Assembly: GCF_007856155.1 (NCBI RefSeq)
Contig: NZ_CP042266.1
Coordinates: 1,860,001 to 1,924,000, forward strand
Source of the DNA: Streptomyces qinzhouensis
GTDB taxonomy: Bacteria > Actinomycetota > Actinomycetes > Streptomycetales > Streptomycetaceae
Direction: 5' to 3'
Length of the DNA stretch: 64,000 bases
The notes under the pieces were generated by a model, which was not told the origin of the DNA, made no database searches, and worked only from the letters and a program-made list of their open reading frames with translations. Position numbers and translations under genes: made by a program. Positions 31,889 to 40,088 of this stretch are shown here, piece after piece (position 1 is the stretch's first letter; each line of letters begins with the position of its first letter).

Positions 31889-32898
31889 CGTACTTCTCCC
31901 CTCGCTACGGCAGTGCACCCAAGCTCGGCTACGTCGCCGACGGCCAGGGTCTCGATGTAGCTGGTCAGGAACACGCCGGTCCGGTAGGTGAGGCGGCGGT
32001 GATCGACTGGCAGGCCGAACAGGCCATTGACCATCTGACCGACGAGGTCCGCTCCGGCCGCCTCGGTCAGCGGGAAGCCACCGGCGATCCGCAGGTTCAG
32101 CTCGGTGATCGTGATCGTGCCGTCGCCGGAGACGAATCCCTGTACGCAGCAGACCCCACGGGCACCGATGACGCCCAGCGTCCGCACCACGAGGTCACGC
32201 ACGTTCGGATCTTCGAACGTGGTGGACACCACGGCGAGGCCCCCCTTGACCAGATCCCGACGGCGCAGAATGAGCGACGCGCGTTCGGTCCGGTCCACCA
32301 GGCAGTCCGCCGTGAACTCGGAGCCGTAGATCCGCTCCTGCACTATGGGTTCCGGGACGAGCTCGCACAAAACCCGCGCGTGCTCCCGGCGGCGGACGAA
32401 ATGGATGTTTTGCGCGCCGTGGCCGCGCCGGGGCTTGACGACCAGCTCAACGCCGTCGGGAACCTGGTCGATCTCCTGCGGCTGCCAAGTACGCGGGGTC
32501 GCGATGCCGTGCTCGGTCAGCACCTCGTGGAAGAGGGCCTTGTCGGTGCAGGCGCGCACCGACCCAGCGTCCGGGAGCCACAGGCGCACTCCTCCGGCAT
32601 CCAGTTCGGGCACCATCTGCGTCAAAGGCTCCAGGTCCGGCTCGATCCCGGCCACCACTGCCTCCACTGCCAGATCCCGACACAGGCCGGCCATCACGTC
32701 GGGGTAGTCGGGGTCGTCGGCGAGGGGGATGACCCAGGGCACTGCAGAGGGGAGCAGAAAGCCGGGGGCGAGCCGGTTCGCGTCGGCCGCGATGACCGTG
32801 TGACCCAGGCGGATAAGGCTGCGGGTCAACCCGAAGCCCGGGTTGGCGCCAACACCGGTCACCAGGATTCTGCGCGGGGTGTGCTGGTCAGTGGACAT
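31885..32898 (-). CDS. ATP-grasp ligase-like protein
   Basis: 337 residues. The N-terminus is a Rossmann-like pre-ATP-grasp domain (RRILVTGVGANPGFGLTRSL, then VIAADANRLAPG). The ATP-grasp core follows: VVKPRRGHGAQNIHFV near residue 153, IVQERIYGSEFTADC, and TELNLRIAGGFPLTEAAG near 265 with the Glu/Asn metal ligands. It most resembles carbamoyl-phosphate-synthase-like ATP-grasp enzymes that join a carboxylate to an amine. It overlaps rmlB by 11 nt and the aminotransferase by 4 nt. Acylation of the amino-sugar by an amino acid or other carboxylate is a reasonable guess only. Confidence 0.82.
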   Translation of the reverse strand: MSTDQHTPRRILVTGVGANPGFGLTRSLIRLGHTVIAADANRLAPGFLLPSAVPWVIPLADDPDYPDVMAGLCRDLAVEAVVAGIEPDLEPLTQMVPELDAGGVRLWLPDAGSVRACTDKALFHEVLTEHGIATPRTWQPQEIDQVPDGVELVVKPRRGHGAQNIHFVRRREHARVLCELVPEPIVQERIYGSEFTADCLVDRTERASLILRRRDLVKGGLAVVSTTFEDPNVRDLVVRTLGVIGARGVCCVQGFVSGDGTITITELNLRIAGGFPLTEAAGADLVGQMVNGLFGLPVDHRRLTYRTGVFLTSYIETLAVGDVAELGCTAVARGEVR

Positions 32899-33910
32899 GA
32901 GCTCCCTCTCCGGTGGGTGCGATCGCGGCCGTGGTGCGGACCGCGTAGGGGGTGCACGTCAGCGGCGCCCAGCGGTCGGGGTTGCGCCGGTACCAGTCGA
33001 CGGTCTCGGCCAGGCCCTCGTCGAGTTCGCGGGCCGGCCTGAAGCCGAGAGCAGCGATCTTTTCCCAGAGCATCGAGTACCGCAGGTCGTTGGCCTGCCG
33101 GTCGGGAATGAAGGTCACCGAGTCCCTGTCCTTGCCGCACAGGACGAGGAGCTTGACGGTCAGGTCCCGGACGGTGAGGTCGGTACCGCCGCCCAGGTTG
33201 TAGATCTCGCCGGGCTTCCCCTCACAGAGCACGAGTTCGATGCCGGCGCAGTTGTCCTCGACATGCAGCCAGTTCCGCACATGCTGCCCCTGGCCGTGCA
33301 AGGTCACCTTCTCGCCCCGCAGGAGGCGGGTCGTGAAGAGGGGGATGACCTTCTCGGGGAACTGGTGGGGACCGTAGTTGTTCGAGCTGCGCGTCACGCA
33401 GACGGGCAGGCCGTAGGTCTGGAAGTGACTCAGGGCCACGAGGTCGCTGGCGGCCTTCGACGCGGCGTACGGGACGCTGGGCTGCACGGGGTCGTCCTCG
33501 CTCGCCGAGCCTTCGGCGAGCGAGCCGTACACCTCGTCCGTCGAGACGTGCACGAACTTGGCGATCCCGTGGCGGCCGGCGGAGGCAGCGAGGGTCTGCG
33601 TGCCCAGGACGTTCGTCGTGAGGAAGTTGTCAGCCGTGGTGAGGGAGCGGTCGACGTGGGATTCGGCGGCGAAGTGGACGACGGCCGTATTCCGGGCCAT
33701 GAGCTCGTCGACGAGGGGGCCGTCGAGGATGTTGCCGTGAACGAAGGTCAGCCTCGGGTCGAGGAAGGCCTGCCCCAGATTCTCGGGGTGACCCGCATAG
33801 GTGAGCGCGTCCAGCACGGTCACCCTGGACACGTCGTCCCGGCGCAGGATCCGCCGGACGAAGTGCGAACCGATGAAGCCGGCACCGCCGGTGACGAGGA
33901 CTTCGTACAT
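32888..33910 (-). CDS. rmlB: dTDP-glucose 4,6-dehydratase-like SDR
   Basis: 340 residues from the ATG at 33910 with GGTGGG upstream. Extended SDR with NAD motif VTGGAGFIGSHF (residues 6-17), HFAAESHVDRS, STDEVYG with the Thr-Asp-Glu triad, YAASKAASD (Tyr and Lys), and NNYGPHQFPEKVIP, all characteristic of RmlB. It makes dTDP-4-keto-6-deoxyglucose. It is first in a four-gene overlapping operon, but rmlA, rmlC and rmlD are absent here, so dTDP-glucose must come from elsewhere and the product is not simply rhamnose. Confidence 0.9.
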   Translation of the reverse strand: MYEVLVTGGAGFIGSHFVRRILRRDDVSRVTVLDALTYAGHPENLGQAFLDPRLTFVHGNILDGPLVDELMARNTAVVHFAAESHVDRSLTTADNFLTTNVLGTQTLAASAGRHGIAKFVHVSTDEVYGSLAEGSASEDDPVQPSVPYAASKAASDLVALSHFQTYGLPVCVTRSSNNYGPHQFPEKVIPLFTTRLLRGEKVTLHGQGQHVRNWLHVEDNCAGIELVLCEGKPGEIYNLGGGTDLTVRDLTVKLLVLCGKDRDSVTFIPDRQANDLRYSMLWEKIAALGFRPARELDEGLAETVDWYRRNPDRWAPLTCTPYAVRTTAAIAPTGEGAHVH

Positions 33911-34004
33911 CTGACACCCACCTTGGTCGTGGACCGGGAAGGGACAGCGGATACCCGGAACTCCGGGGTGCGGGCGTTTCAGGGAGCCGCCGCCTGCATC
34001 CAGA

Positions 34005-34067
34005 GAACCGTCGGAGCCGATGTGCGCGGGAGGCGAACTAGGGGGGCGAACAACGCACATCCGGTTC
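34005..34067. promoter_or_regulatory. Nested inverted repeats and direct repeats between rmlB and a regulator gene
   Basis: GAACCG (34005-34010) and GATGTGCG (34019-34026) are mirrored by CGCACATC (34054-34061) and CGGTTC (34062-34067). In the central loop GGCGAAC occurs twice in direct orientation (34032-34038 and 34045-34051), 13 bp apart. The region lies between the divergent rmlB operon and the NsdA-like gene at 34152, so a shared operator is likely. Confidence 0.55.
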
Positions 34068-34151
34068 CCCGCGTCACCCTCACGTCCTACGCTCGGATCC
34101 CGAACCCGCGGCATCCACGTCGCAGGACACCAGCTGGAATGAGGGGGCTCG

Positions 34152-35543
34152 GTGGCATCCACGAAGGACCGCCGGGGCGATCCCAACGAGGATCTGGCCA
34201 GGCTCGTCAAACAGGCCGGCGCGAGCCACAAGTCCCTGGCCGCGCAGGTCAACAAGATCGGGTCCGCGGCGGGTGTTCCACTCCGGTATGAGCACACCAG
34301 TGTCGCCAGATGGGTGAATCTCGGAATGATCCCGCGCGGCCGGACGCCCGAGTTTCTGGCCGCTGCGCTGGGTGAACGCCTCGGCAGAGCGGTGAGCGTG
34401 GACGAGATCGGCATGTACAGCAGGTCGGGCGGAAACCCTGACGTGGGATTGGATTTCGCCCGCGACCCCGTCGATGCGATCCGCGTCGCCGCGACCTACT
34501 GGAGAACCGTGGACCGCTCCCGCCGTCGACTCGTCAGCAACGGCTTCGCCATCGCCGCCTTCGCCACCCCCGTCACCCGCTGGCTGGCCAAGCCGACCGA
34601 CGCCCCAACCGCGCACGAAGGCGGTCGGCAGGTCGGCCGGAGCGACCTCGACGAACTGTGGAAAGCCGCCGATGAAGCCCGCCTGTGGGACTCCCGCTTC
34701 GGAGGCGGGAACTGGAAGGCCGGCTCCGTCACCGAGTGCCTGCGCCTGAGCGCCGCACCACTGCTGACCGGCACCTATACCGAGACCATCGGGCGTGAGC
34801 TGTTCGCAGCGACCGCTGAGCTGTCCCGGGTTGTGGGCTGGTCAGCGGTCGACACCGGCCACCACGCCGTCGCCCAACGCCACTTCGTCCAGGCCCTGCG
34901 CCTGGCACGAGCGGCGGGCAACGTGGAGAGCGGCTGCTACGTGCTGGCCACCATGGCCCTCCAAGCCTTCCTGCGTGGCTACCCCGAACAAGCCGCCGAC
35001 CTGGCCGAAGGAGCTTACGAACGCGGTCTCGGACACGCCGCACCACGGGTACTGGCCTTCGCCAAACTGGCCGAAGCCCGCGCCCACGGGCGCACCGGAA
35101 ACGCCAAGGCGGCTAAAGCCGCACTCGGTCGAACCGAAGAGCTACTCGACTCCATCCGGCCAGGCAGCCACGACCCCGAACAGCTCGCCTACATGACCCA
35201 CGCTCGGCTCGCCGCCGACGCCACCGAAGTACACCGCGACCTCAACGACCCCAAGGGCGCGTTCATCTGGAACGAGCTGGCCGAACCCATGCCGGCGGAC
35301 CGCTTCACCCGTGCCACCGGCATCCGCATGGCCGTCCTGGCCACCAGCCACCTCCAGAACCGCGAACTCGAACGCGGCCTCACCGCCGCGAACACCTCGC
35401 TGCGCATCCTCAGCAACGTCCACTCCGCCCGCGCCCACAGCTACCTCCACGACGTCACCCGCGCCCTCACACCCTGGAAGCGGCACCCCGAGGTTGCCGT
35501 CCTCATCCAGCGCACGCGCACCGAGCTCCCCGCCGCAGCCTGA
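34152..35543 (+). CDS. NsdA-like HTH/TPR regulatory protein
   Basis: 463 residues, GTG start. The N-terminal about 90 residues contain an atypical XRE-like helix-turn-helix (KSLAAQVNKIGSAAG, HTSVARWVNLGMIPRG, FLAAALGERLGR), as in Streptomyces NsdA-type regulators. A Gly/Arg-rich linker and a Tat-like RRRLVSNGFAIAAFATPV stretch follow, then a helical TPR-like region to the end (AVAQRHFVQALRLARAAGNV; AEARAHGRTGNAKAAKAAL). Relatives influence sporulation and antibiotic production. It is divergent from the rmlB operon across a repeat-rich 240-bp region, the most plausible target. The downstream gene resembles its C-terminal half. Confidence 0.75.
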   Translation: MASTKDRRGDPNEDLARLVKQAGASHKSLAAQVNKIGSAAGVPLRYEHTSVARWVNLGMIPRGRTPEFLAAALGERLGRAVSVDEIGMYSRSGGNPDVGLDFARDPVDAIRVAATYWRTVDRSRRRLVSNGFAIAAFATPVTRWLAKPTDAPTAHEGGRQVGRSDLDELWKAADEARLWDSRFGGGNWKAGSVTECLRLSAAPLLTGTYTETIGRELFAATAELSRVVGWSAVDTGHHAVAQRHFVQALRLARAAGNVESGCYVLATMALQAFLRGYPEQAADLAEGAYERGLGHAAPRVLAFAKLAEARAHGRTGNAKAAKAALGRTEELLDSIRPGSHDPEQLAYMTHARLAADATEVHRDLNDPKGAFIWNELAEPMPADRFTRATGIRMAVLATSHLQNRELERGLTAANTSLRILSNVHSARAHSYLHDVTRALTPWKRHPEVAVLIQRTRTELPAAA

Positions 35544-35568
35544 TTCCGGCGGACGACAGCTGCGGGGA

Positions 35569-35760
35569 TCACACCGCACGGCGGGTGTTCGTAACGCTGC
35601 CACCAGCTTCGTGAGCATGGTCCGCTGCAATCACTTTCCTCGTCGCCGGGGCGATCCGATCGGCGTAGGTGCGGTACACCTTGCGCCCGGCCGGGGCGGA
35701 GCCGTCGTCGGCAAGGGCAACGCACTGCATCAGCACGGCCGGTCCGGGGCAGGGGACCAT
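35569..35760 (-). CDS. Possible small protein, 63 aa
   Basis: A 63-codon reading frame on the minus strand, MVPCPGPAVL...VTNTRRAV, between two plus-strand regulatory genes. Its third codon positions are mostly G/C and its composition (TYADRIAPATRKVIAADH) looks protein-like. A plus-strand frame over the same DNA (35619-35799) is almost as well biased, so the choice is uncertain. No family recognised. Confidence 0.3.
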   Translation of the reverse strand: MVPCPGPAVLMQCVALADDGSAPAGRKVYRTYADRIAPATRKVIAADHAHEAGGSVTNTRRAV

Positions 35761-35795
35761 GGCCGCGCCCGGCGGTACGAGAAGGAGACGACCCT

Positions 35796-36815
35796 GTGAG
35801 GCGACGACGCCTGCTGAGGGGCGTGGCGGTCACGGCCGCTGCCGCAGCCGGTTTTGCCCACCCCGCCGGAAGCCCGCGGCCCGACACCGACGCCGCCGTC
35901 GGTGACGCCTTGGTGGCCGGACTCCGCGACGCCATGCTCGGCATCGGCGCCCGCCCGCCCGGTACGGAAATCCCGGACGCGCTTTTGGAGCGGGCGCTCG
36001 CGGCGTTTCACGCCTGCGACTACACCGCGCTGGCAGTCCTGCTTCCGGGCGCCATCCGCGCCGGCCATGCCGAGGGAACCGGCACCGGCCTCGCCCGCGC
36101 CTACACGCTCGCCACCCGGATGCTCGTGAAGTTGGACGAGCAGCAGTTGGGGTGGATGGCCGCCGACCGCGCCCGCCAGTACGCGGGCTCGACCGGCGAC
36201 CCGATGCAGTCCGCGGAGGCCGCCCGGCAGCTCGCCGTGCTGGCGCGCCGCGCCGGTTGGCACGACCAAGCGTTGTCCATCGCGCTATCCGCCGCCGACG
36301 ACCCCGCGCTTCGCACGGCCGGTCCGGACGGCGCAGCCCAACGCGGCCTCCTCGTCCAATCCGCCGCCTACACCGCCGCCCGTGCCGGTGACGCCGACGG
36401 GATGCGGGAGCTGACCGGCGAGGCCGCGGCCATCGCCACTGCGCTGCGCGGCACAACGCGGCTCCGCCACCACGGCGGCGGCTTCTCCCCCGCCACCGTC
36501 CAACTCCACCTCGTCTCGGCCGAGAACTCGGCGGGTGACCCCGGCCGCGCCCTGACGGCCGCCGAGGCTCTGATCCCCCAACAGCTTCCGACGGTGGAGC
36601 GACAGGCCCGCTACTTCAGCGACGTGGCCACCGCCTACGCGGCATTGGGTCGGCGCGCCGACTGCGTGCGCGCCCTCTTGGCCGCCGAACGCATGGCCCC
36701 GCAGGAGACCCACACCAGGCCGGCCGTGCGCACCATGGTCCAGGGCCTTCTCGTCTCGGGCCGGACCACGACCGAGCTGCGGGGCTTGGCCGCTCGCTCC
36801 GGTCTCAACTTCTGA
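35796..36815 (+). CDS. TPR-type regulatory protein lacking an HTH
   Basis: 339 residues. GTG start with GAAGGAG about 10 nt upstream. The first 25 residues (MRRRRLLRGVAVTAAAAAGFAHPA) look like a Tat-type signal or the linker found between HTH and TPR parts of NsdA/XRE-TPR regulators. The rest is helical and Ala-rich with TPR-like pairs (YTLATRMLVKLDEQQLGWMA; RQLAVLARRAGWHDQALSIA). It resembles the C-terminal part of the preceding gene without its DNA-binding region. It may be a stand-alone partner or the remnant of a fused regulator; no convincing HTH frame is visible just upstream. An IS fragment abuts its end. Confidence 0.65.
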   Translation: MRRRRLLRGVAVTAAAAAGFAHPAGSPRPDTDAAVGDALVAGLRDAMLGIGARPPGTEIPDALLERALAAFHACDYTALAVLLPGAIRAGHAEGTGTGLARAYTLATRMLVKLDEQQLGWMAADRARQYAGSTGDPMQSAEAARQLAVLARRAGWHDQALSIALSAADDPALRTAGPDGAAQRGLLVQSAAYTAARAGDADGMRELTGEAAAIATALRGTTRLRHHGGGFSPATVQLHLVSAENSAGDPGRALTAAEALIPQQLPTVERQARYFSDVATAYAALGRRADCVRALLAAERMAPQETHTRPAVRTMVQGLLVSGRTTTELRGLAARSGLNF

Positions 36816-36826
36816 CCGGTCCGGGC

Positions 36827-37180
36827 CCGGGAGGCGTACGCCTGGTCAACCCGCACGCGATCAGGACGGAGGCACGGCCGACCCGGACGAGGGGCACCCG
36901 GACCCTCTTGCAGTACGAGTTCAAACTGCGGCGAGTCCCCACGCTGTCCAGCAGTGATCACGAAGGAGAGATGTTTTGGGCCCTGCTTGACGGCCAGGTG
37001 CAGCCTGGTGGTGAACCCTCCACGGGCACGGCCCAGTCGGCGGTTACCGGGTTCGGTGAAAATGCCGCCCGGTGCTTCCTTCCTCAGGTCGCCCCTGCTG
37101 GCGGGCCCCGCCTTCGCGCCTTTCGGCAACAACGGCTCCAGCGTTGCCAACCGCCCGTCTGTGCGATCTCCCCGACTCAT
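36827..37180 (-). pseudogene. IS5-family transposase remnant
   Basis: The frame begins MSRGDRTDGRLATLEPLLPK, the typical N-terminus of Streptomyces IS5-family transposases, then jumps to GGIFTEPGNRRLGRARGGFTTRLHLAV and ITAGQRGDSPQFELVL, ending at RVDQAYASR. About 85 internal residues and the whole C-terminal third are missing, so it cannot be active. Its right-hand truncation point is within 12 bp of the preceding gene's stop. Confidence 0.85.
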
Positions 37181-37339
37181 GAAACCGTGACCATTCATAG
37201 CTCAAGATCCACTCTCGGGTACGCGGCCTACGGGCTACCCCAAAACTTCAGGCCGCCGCCGCAGACCCTGGACCGTTCCGGCCCTGAGTGCCAATCGGCC
37301 ACCGTGGGCATTGTCAGTGGGCGCGGGCACACTGACGGC

Positions 37340-37927
37340 ATGAGCGTTTCTTCGTCTACCGAAACCCATACATCCCACACCTCTCCTGTCTGGGTGGAGT
37401 CGATGGGCGGGCCCTTGATCGTCGTCCCCGTCTCCGCGTTGGCTGCATGGCATGGGTGTACGGAGACCGGGGTCATGGCAGGGGACGCCACCGCTCCAGA
37501 CGACTACGACCGGGCCTGCGCGATGGACGATCTGGCCGGTGTGATCGCTGTTGGCGAGAACGGCGCGCAGGCACTGGTGCTGGCGGACGAGCCGGCCACC
37601 AGCTGTTATCTGCCTGAGCATCGGGCCTTCCTGCGGTGGCTTGCCGCCAGCGCCGAAGCCGAGCTGACAGCGGCGGCCGAGGCCGTCCTCGTAGACCCCG
37701 CCACCGAGTGGGAGGAGTGCGGCACGTGGTTGTCAGATGGTCCAGCCACACTCATGGACTCCGCCGTAGCAGGGTCCGAGCTGGACATCGAGTATCCCGG
37801 CGGCGGGAAGCCCGCCCAGGCATCGGTTTCGCTGCCCACTGGCCGCTGGAGGATTCGAGCCACCCATACCAAGGCGGACAAAGAGAACTGGGTCGGCCTG
37901 GTCCAGATCCTGCCCATCGAATCTTGA
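37340..37927 (+). CDS. Imm21-family immunity protein (orphan)
   Basis: 195 residues from the ATG at 37340, 6 nt after a CACACT -10-like box. After a short polar N-terminus, WVESMGGPLIVVPVSALAAWHG, ACAMDDLAGVIAV, ALVLADEPATSCYLPEHRAFLRWLA and the final WVGLVQILP match the Imm21 immunity family as I recall it. Such proteins normally neutralise a polymorphic toxin encoded next door. No toxin, secretion signal or WXG protein is nearby, and transposase remnants flank the gene on both sides, so it is an orphan immunity gene, perhaps kept as defence against neighbours' toxins. Confidence 0.75.
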   Translation: MSVSSSTETHTSHTSPVWVESMGGPLIVVPVSALAAWHGCTETGVMAGDATAPDDYDRACAMDDLAGVIAVGENGAQALVLADEPATSCYLPEHRAFLRWLAASAEAELTAAAEAVLVDPATEWEECGTWLSDGPATLMDSAVAGSELDIEYPGGGKPAQASVSLPTGRWRIRATHTKADKENWVGLVQILPIES

Positions 37928-37946
37928 GCGGTCAGTTGCTTGGATT

Positions 37947-38429
37947 GAGCTCGGTCACGTGCTGCGCGACCGGCAGTCGCGGAGGACCTTCCAGGTCTTC
38001 ATCCGTGCGAAGACATGCTCGACGCGGGCGCAGACCTGCTTGTGTGAGCGGTTGTGCTCCTGCTTCCAGGTGGACAGTTCCTCGCCCGCCGACGGTGGGG
38101 CACGACGACGCCAGTGCCGGGATAGCCGCCGTCGGCGATGGTCATGGCCTTGCCGGCGGCGACCTTATGCCAGATTCCCTCCCACGCCTTGCAGTCACTG
38201 CGGTTGCCTGGCAACGGCCGGCCGACCAGGACGACGAGGCAGGTTCGGCATCGATGACGATCTGGTGATTGGTGGAGTACCGGTAGTTCTCGGACTGTTC
38301 GGCCACCGCGTGGTCGCGGGTAGGAACCAGGGCGCCGTCCACGATAAGCACATTGTCCTTTGCGAAGAGCCGGGGCCGGAGCGCCTCGAACGGCTCCGGC
38401 AGTTGGACCGCCAACCCGCCCCCGCGCAC
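37947..38429 (-). pseudogene. DDE transposase remnant, frameshifted
   Basis: On the minus strand the product reads in pieces: LFAKDNVLIVDGALVPTRDH...YRYSTNHQIVIDA, then in another frame LVVLVGRPLPGNRSDCKAWE and IADGGYPGTGVVVPHRR, then a third frame EHNRSHKQVCARVEHVFARMKTWKVLRDCR. This order matches HTH/DDE superfamily IS5-group transposases. At least two frameshifts and loss of the N-terminal HTH part make it a dead copy. It is unrelated in sequence to the other remnant. Confidence 0.85.
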
Positions 38430-38507
38430 TGACGATCTTCGCCGAAGGAGGCAGCGTCCGGAAGGGGCCGCCCGGCGGGCGCGCGGGCGGCTCCTGGTAC
38501 CGGGCGG

Positions 38508-40088
38508 TCAGGTGCGGTGGGTGATGCGGCCGGAGCTGATCGTCAGGGGGACCGGGGCGTCCGCGATCTCGTCGGCGGGGGCCTTCACGGGGTCGACGCC
38601 CAGGGCGGTGAGGTCGGCGCGGTAGCCCACCGCGATCCGGCCCGCGGTGGTGGATTCGCCCGCCGCGAGGGCCGCGTGGGTGGTGCAGCCCTCCAGCGCC
38701 ATCAGGCCCGTCAGTCCGCCGTGTCCGGCCGCCGCGCCCCTCGGGGCGAGCGCGGTCGCCAGTACCCGGCGGGCGTCGTAGGACGCGATGGGCCAGTCGG
38801 AGCCCAGTGCCAGCACCGCACCGGCGTCCCGCAGATCGCGGCAGCGCCAGGCACGGGCGGCCCGTTCGGGGCCGAGCCGCTTCGACCATTCGTCGCTGTG
38901 GTCGGCGCGGGTGTAAGCGGTGTGCGGCGGCTGCATCGACGCGGCCACTCCGAGCCGGGCGAACCGCCCGAGCTGGTCGTCGGGGGCGGTCTCGATGTGC
39001 TCGATGCGGTGGACCGGCGCCCCGGCCCCCCGCGCGCCGAGCGCCTCGACGGTGTCCAGGACATGCCGTACGGCGGCGTCACCGATGGCATGGGTCGCGG
39101 TGCCGACCCCCGCATGGTGCAGCCGGTGCACGGCGGCGCTGTAGGCCGCCGGGTCCGGCCAGAAGGCGTCCGTACCGGTGCCGTGGCAGTCGGCGTGCTC
39201 CAGCCACGCCGTACCGCCCTCGACGGTGCCGTCCATGAAGAGCTTCACCCCGCCGACCCGCCAGTCACGCCCGTGCTCCCGCTGGACGGCGATCAGCCAC
39301 TCCAGTTCCTCGTCCCCGGCGCCGGGCATGCACCAGGGCGCGAGGCGGAGCCGTACCGGCAGCTCCGCCGTCTCCTCGACGGACGCCAGCAGTTCCAGGG
39401 CGTCCCCGCCGAGGTCCATCACATGCGCCGAGGCGATACCGGTCGCCGCCATCCCGGACAGCAGCTCCAGCAGTCTGGCGCCGCGCTCCGTGAAGGAGGC
39501 GCGCGGCAGCACCCGGGTCATCAGGTCCATGGCGGCGTGTTCGATCAGATGCCCGGTCGGCCGGCCTTCGGCGTCGCACACCACGCTCGCCCGCTGGACG
39601 AACTCCCGGGGCCCGTGGATCCCGGCCGCCCGCAGCCCGGCCGCGCTGACCAGCACGGAGTGGCCGTCGTAGAGGCGGATGAAGGCGGGCGCCCCGTCGA
39701 GCGCCTCCTCGATGAGGGCGTGGTGCGGCTCCCGCCCGCCGAAGGCGTTGTGGTTGAGACCCCAGGCCAGCACCCAGCCCTCGCGGCGCTCGGCACCCCG
39801 CAGCGCGACGCGAAGGGCCGCCAGGTCGGTGACCGCCGACAGATCCGTGCCCGAGGCCAGCTCAAGGCCCCAGACGGGGTGGCTGTGGGCGTCGGTCAGC
39901 CCGGGGACCAGGGTGGCCCCGGCCAGCTCGACCGTCTCGGTGCCGGGCCCCTGCCACTCCCGCAGGTCCGCGGCACCGCCGACCGCGACGATCAGTCCGT
40001 CCTTGACGGCGACCGCGTCCGCGTACGGGCGGGACGGGTCCAGGGTGCGGACCGCAGCCCCGGTCAGGACGATGTCAGCTGCTGCCAC
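38508..40088 (-). CDS. Amidohydrolase, YtcJ-like
   Basis: 526 residues, GTG start overlapping the permease stop by 14 nt. Metal-dependent amidohydrolase: DAHSHPVWG near residue 66 (HxH metal pair), HVMDLGG, KLFMDGTVEGG near 280, THAIGD near 333, HRIEHIE and LGSDWPI near 430 (Asp). The build is that of the YtcJ/N-substituted formamide deformylase-like group (PF07969). It hydrolyses a C-N bond in an unknown small substrate; co-transcription with an amino-acid/polyamine-type permease suggests that the substrate enters through that transporter. No signal peptide, so cytoplasmic. Confidence 0.87.
   Translation of the reverse strand: MAAADIVLTGAAVRTLDPSRPYADAVAVKDGLIVAVGGAADLREWQGPGTETVELAGATLVPGLTDAHSHPVWGLELASGTDLSAVTDLAALRVALRGAERREGWVLAWGLNHNAFGGREPHHALIEEALDGAPAFIRLYDGHSVLVSAAGLRAAGIHGPREFVQRASVVCDAEGRPTGHLIEHAAMDLMTRVLPRASFTERGARLLELLSGMAATGIASAHVMDLGGDALELLASVEETAELPVRLRLAPWCMPGAGDEELEWLIAVQREHGRDWRVGGVKLFMDGTVEGGTAWLEHADCHGTGTDAFWPDPAAYSAAVHRLHHAGVGTATHAIGDAAVRHVLDTVEALGARGAGAPVHRIEHIETAPDDQLGRFARLGVAASMQPPHTAYTRADHSDEWSKRLGPERAARAWRCRDLRDAGAVLALGSDWPIASYDARRVLATALAPRGAAAGHGGLTGLMALEGCTTHAALAAGESTTAGRIAVGYRADLTALGVDPVKAPADEIADAPVPLTISSGRITHRT

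Noticed and set aside
35311..35799. 162-codon plus-strand frame over the end of the NsdA-like gene
   Set aside because: Its first part is an out-of-frame shadow of that gene, and no HTH or known domain is visible in the remaining part.
37207..37230. Possible IS terminal inverted repeat near the IS5 remnant
   Set aside because: Only one end-like sequence is visible and no matching partner or target duplication could be found.
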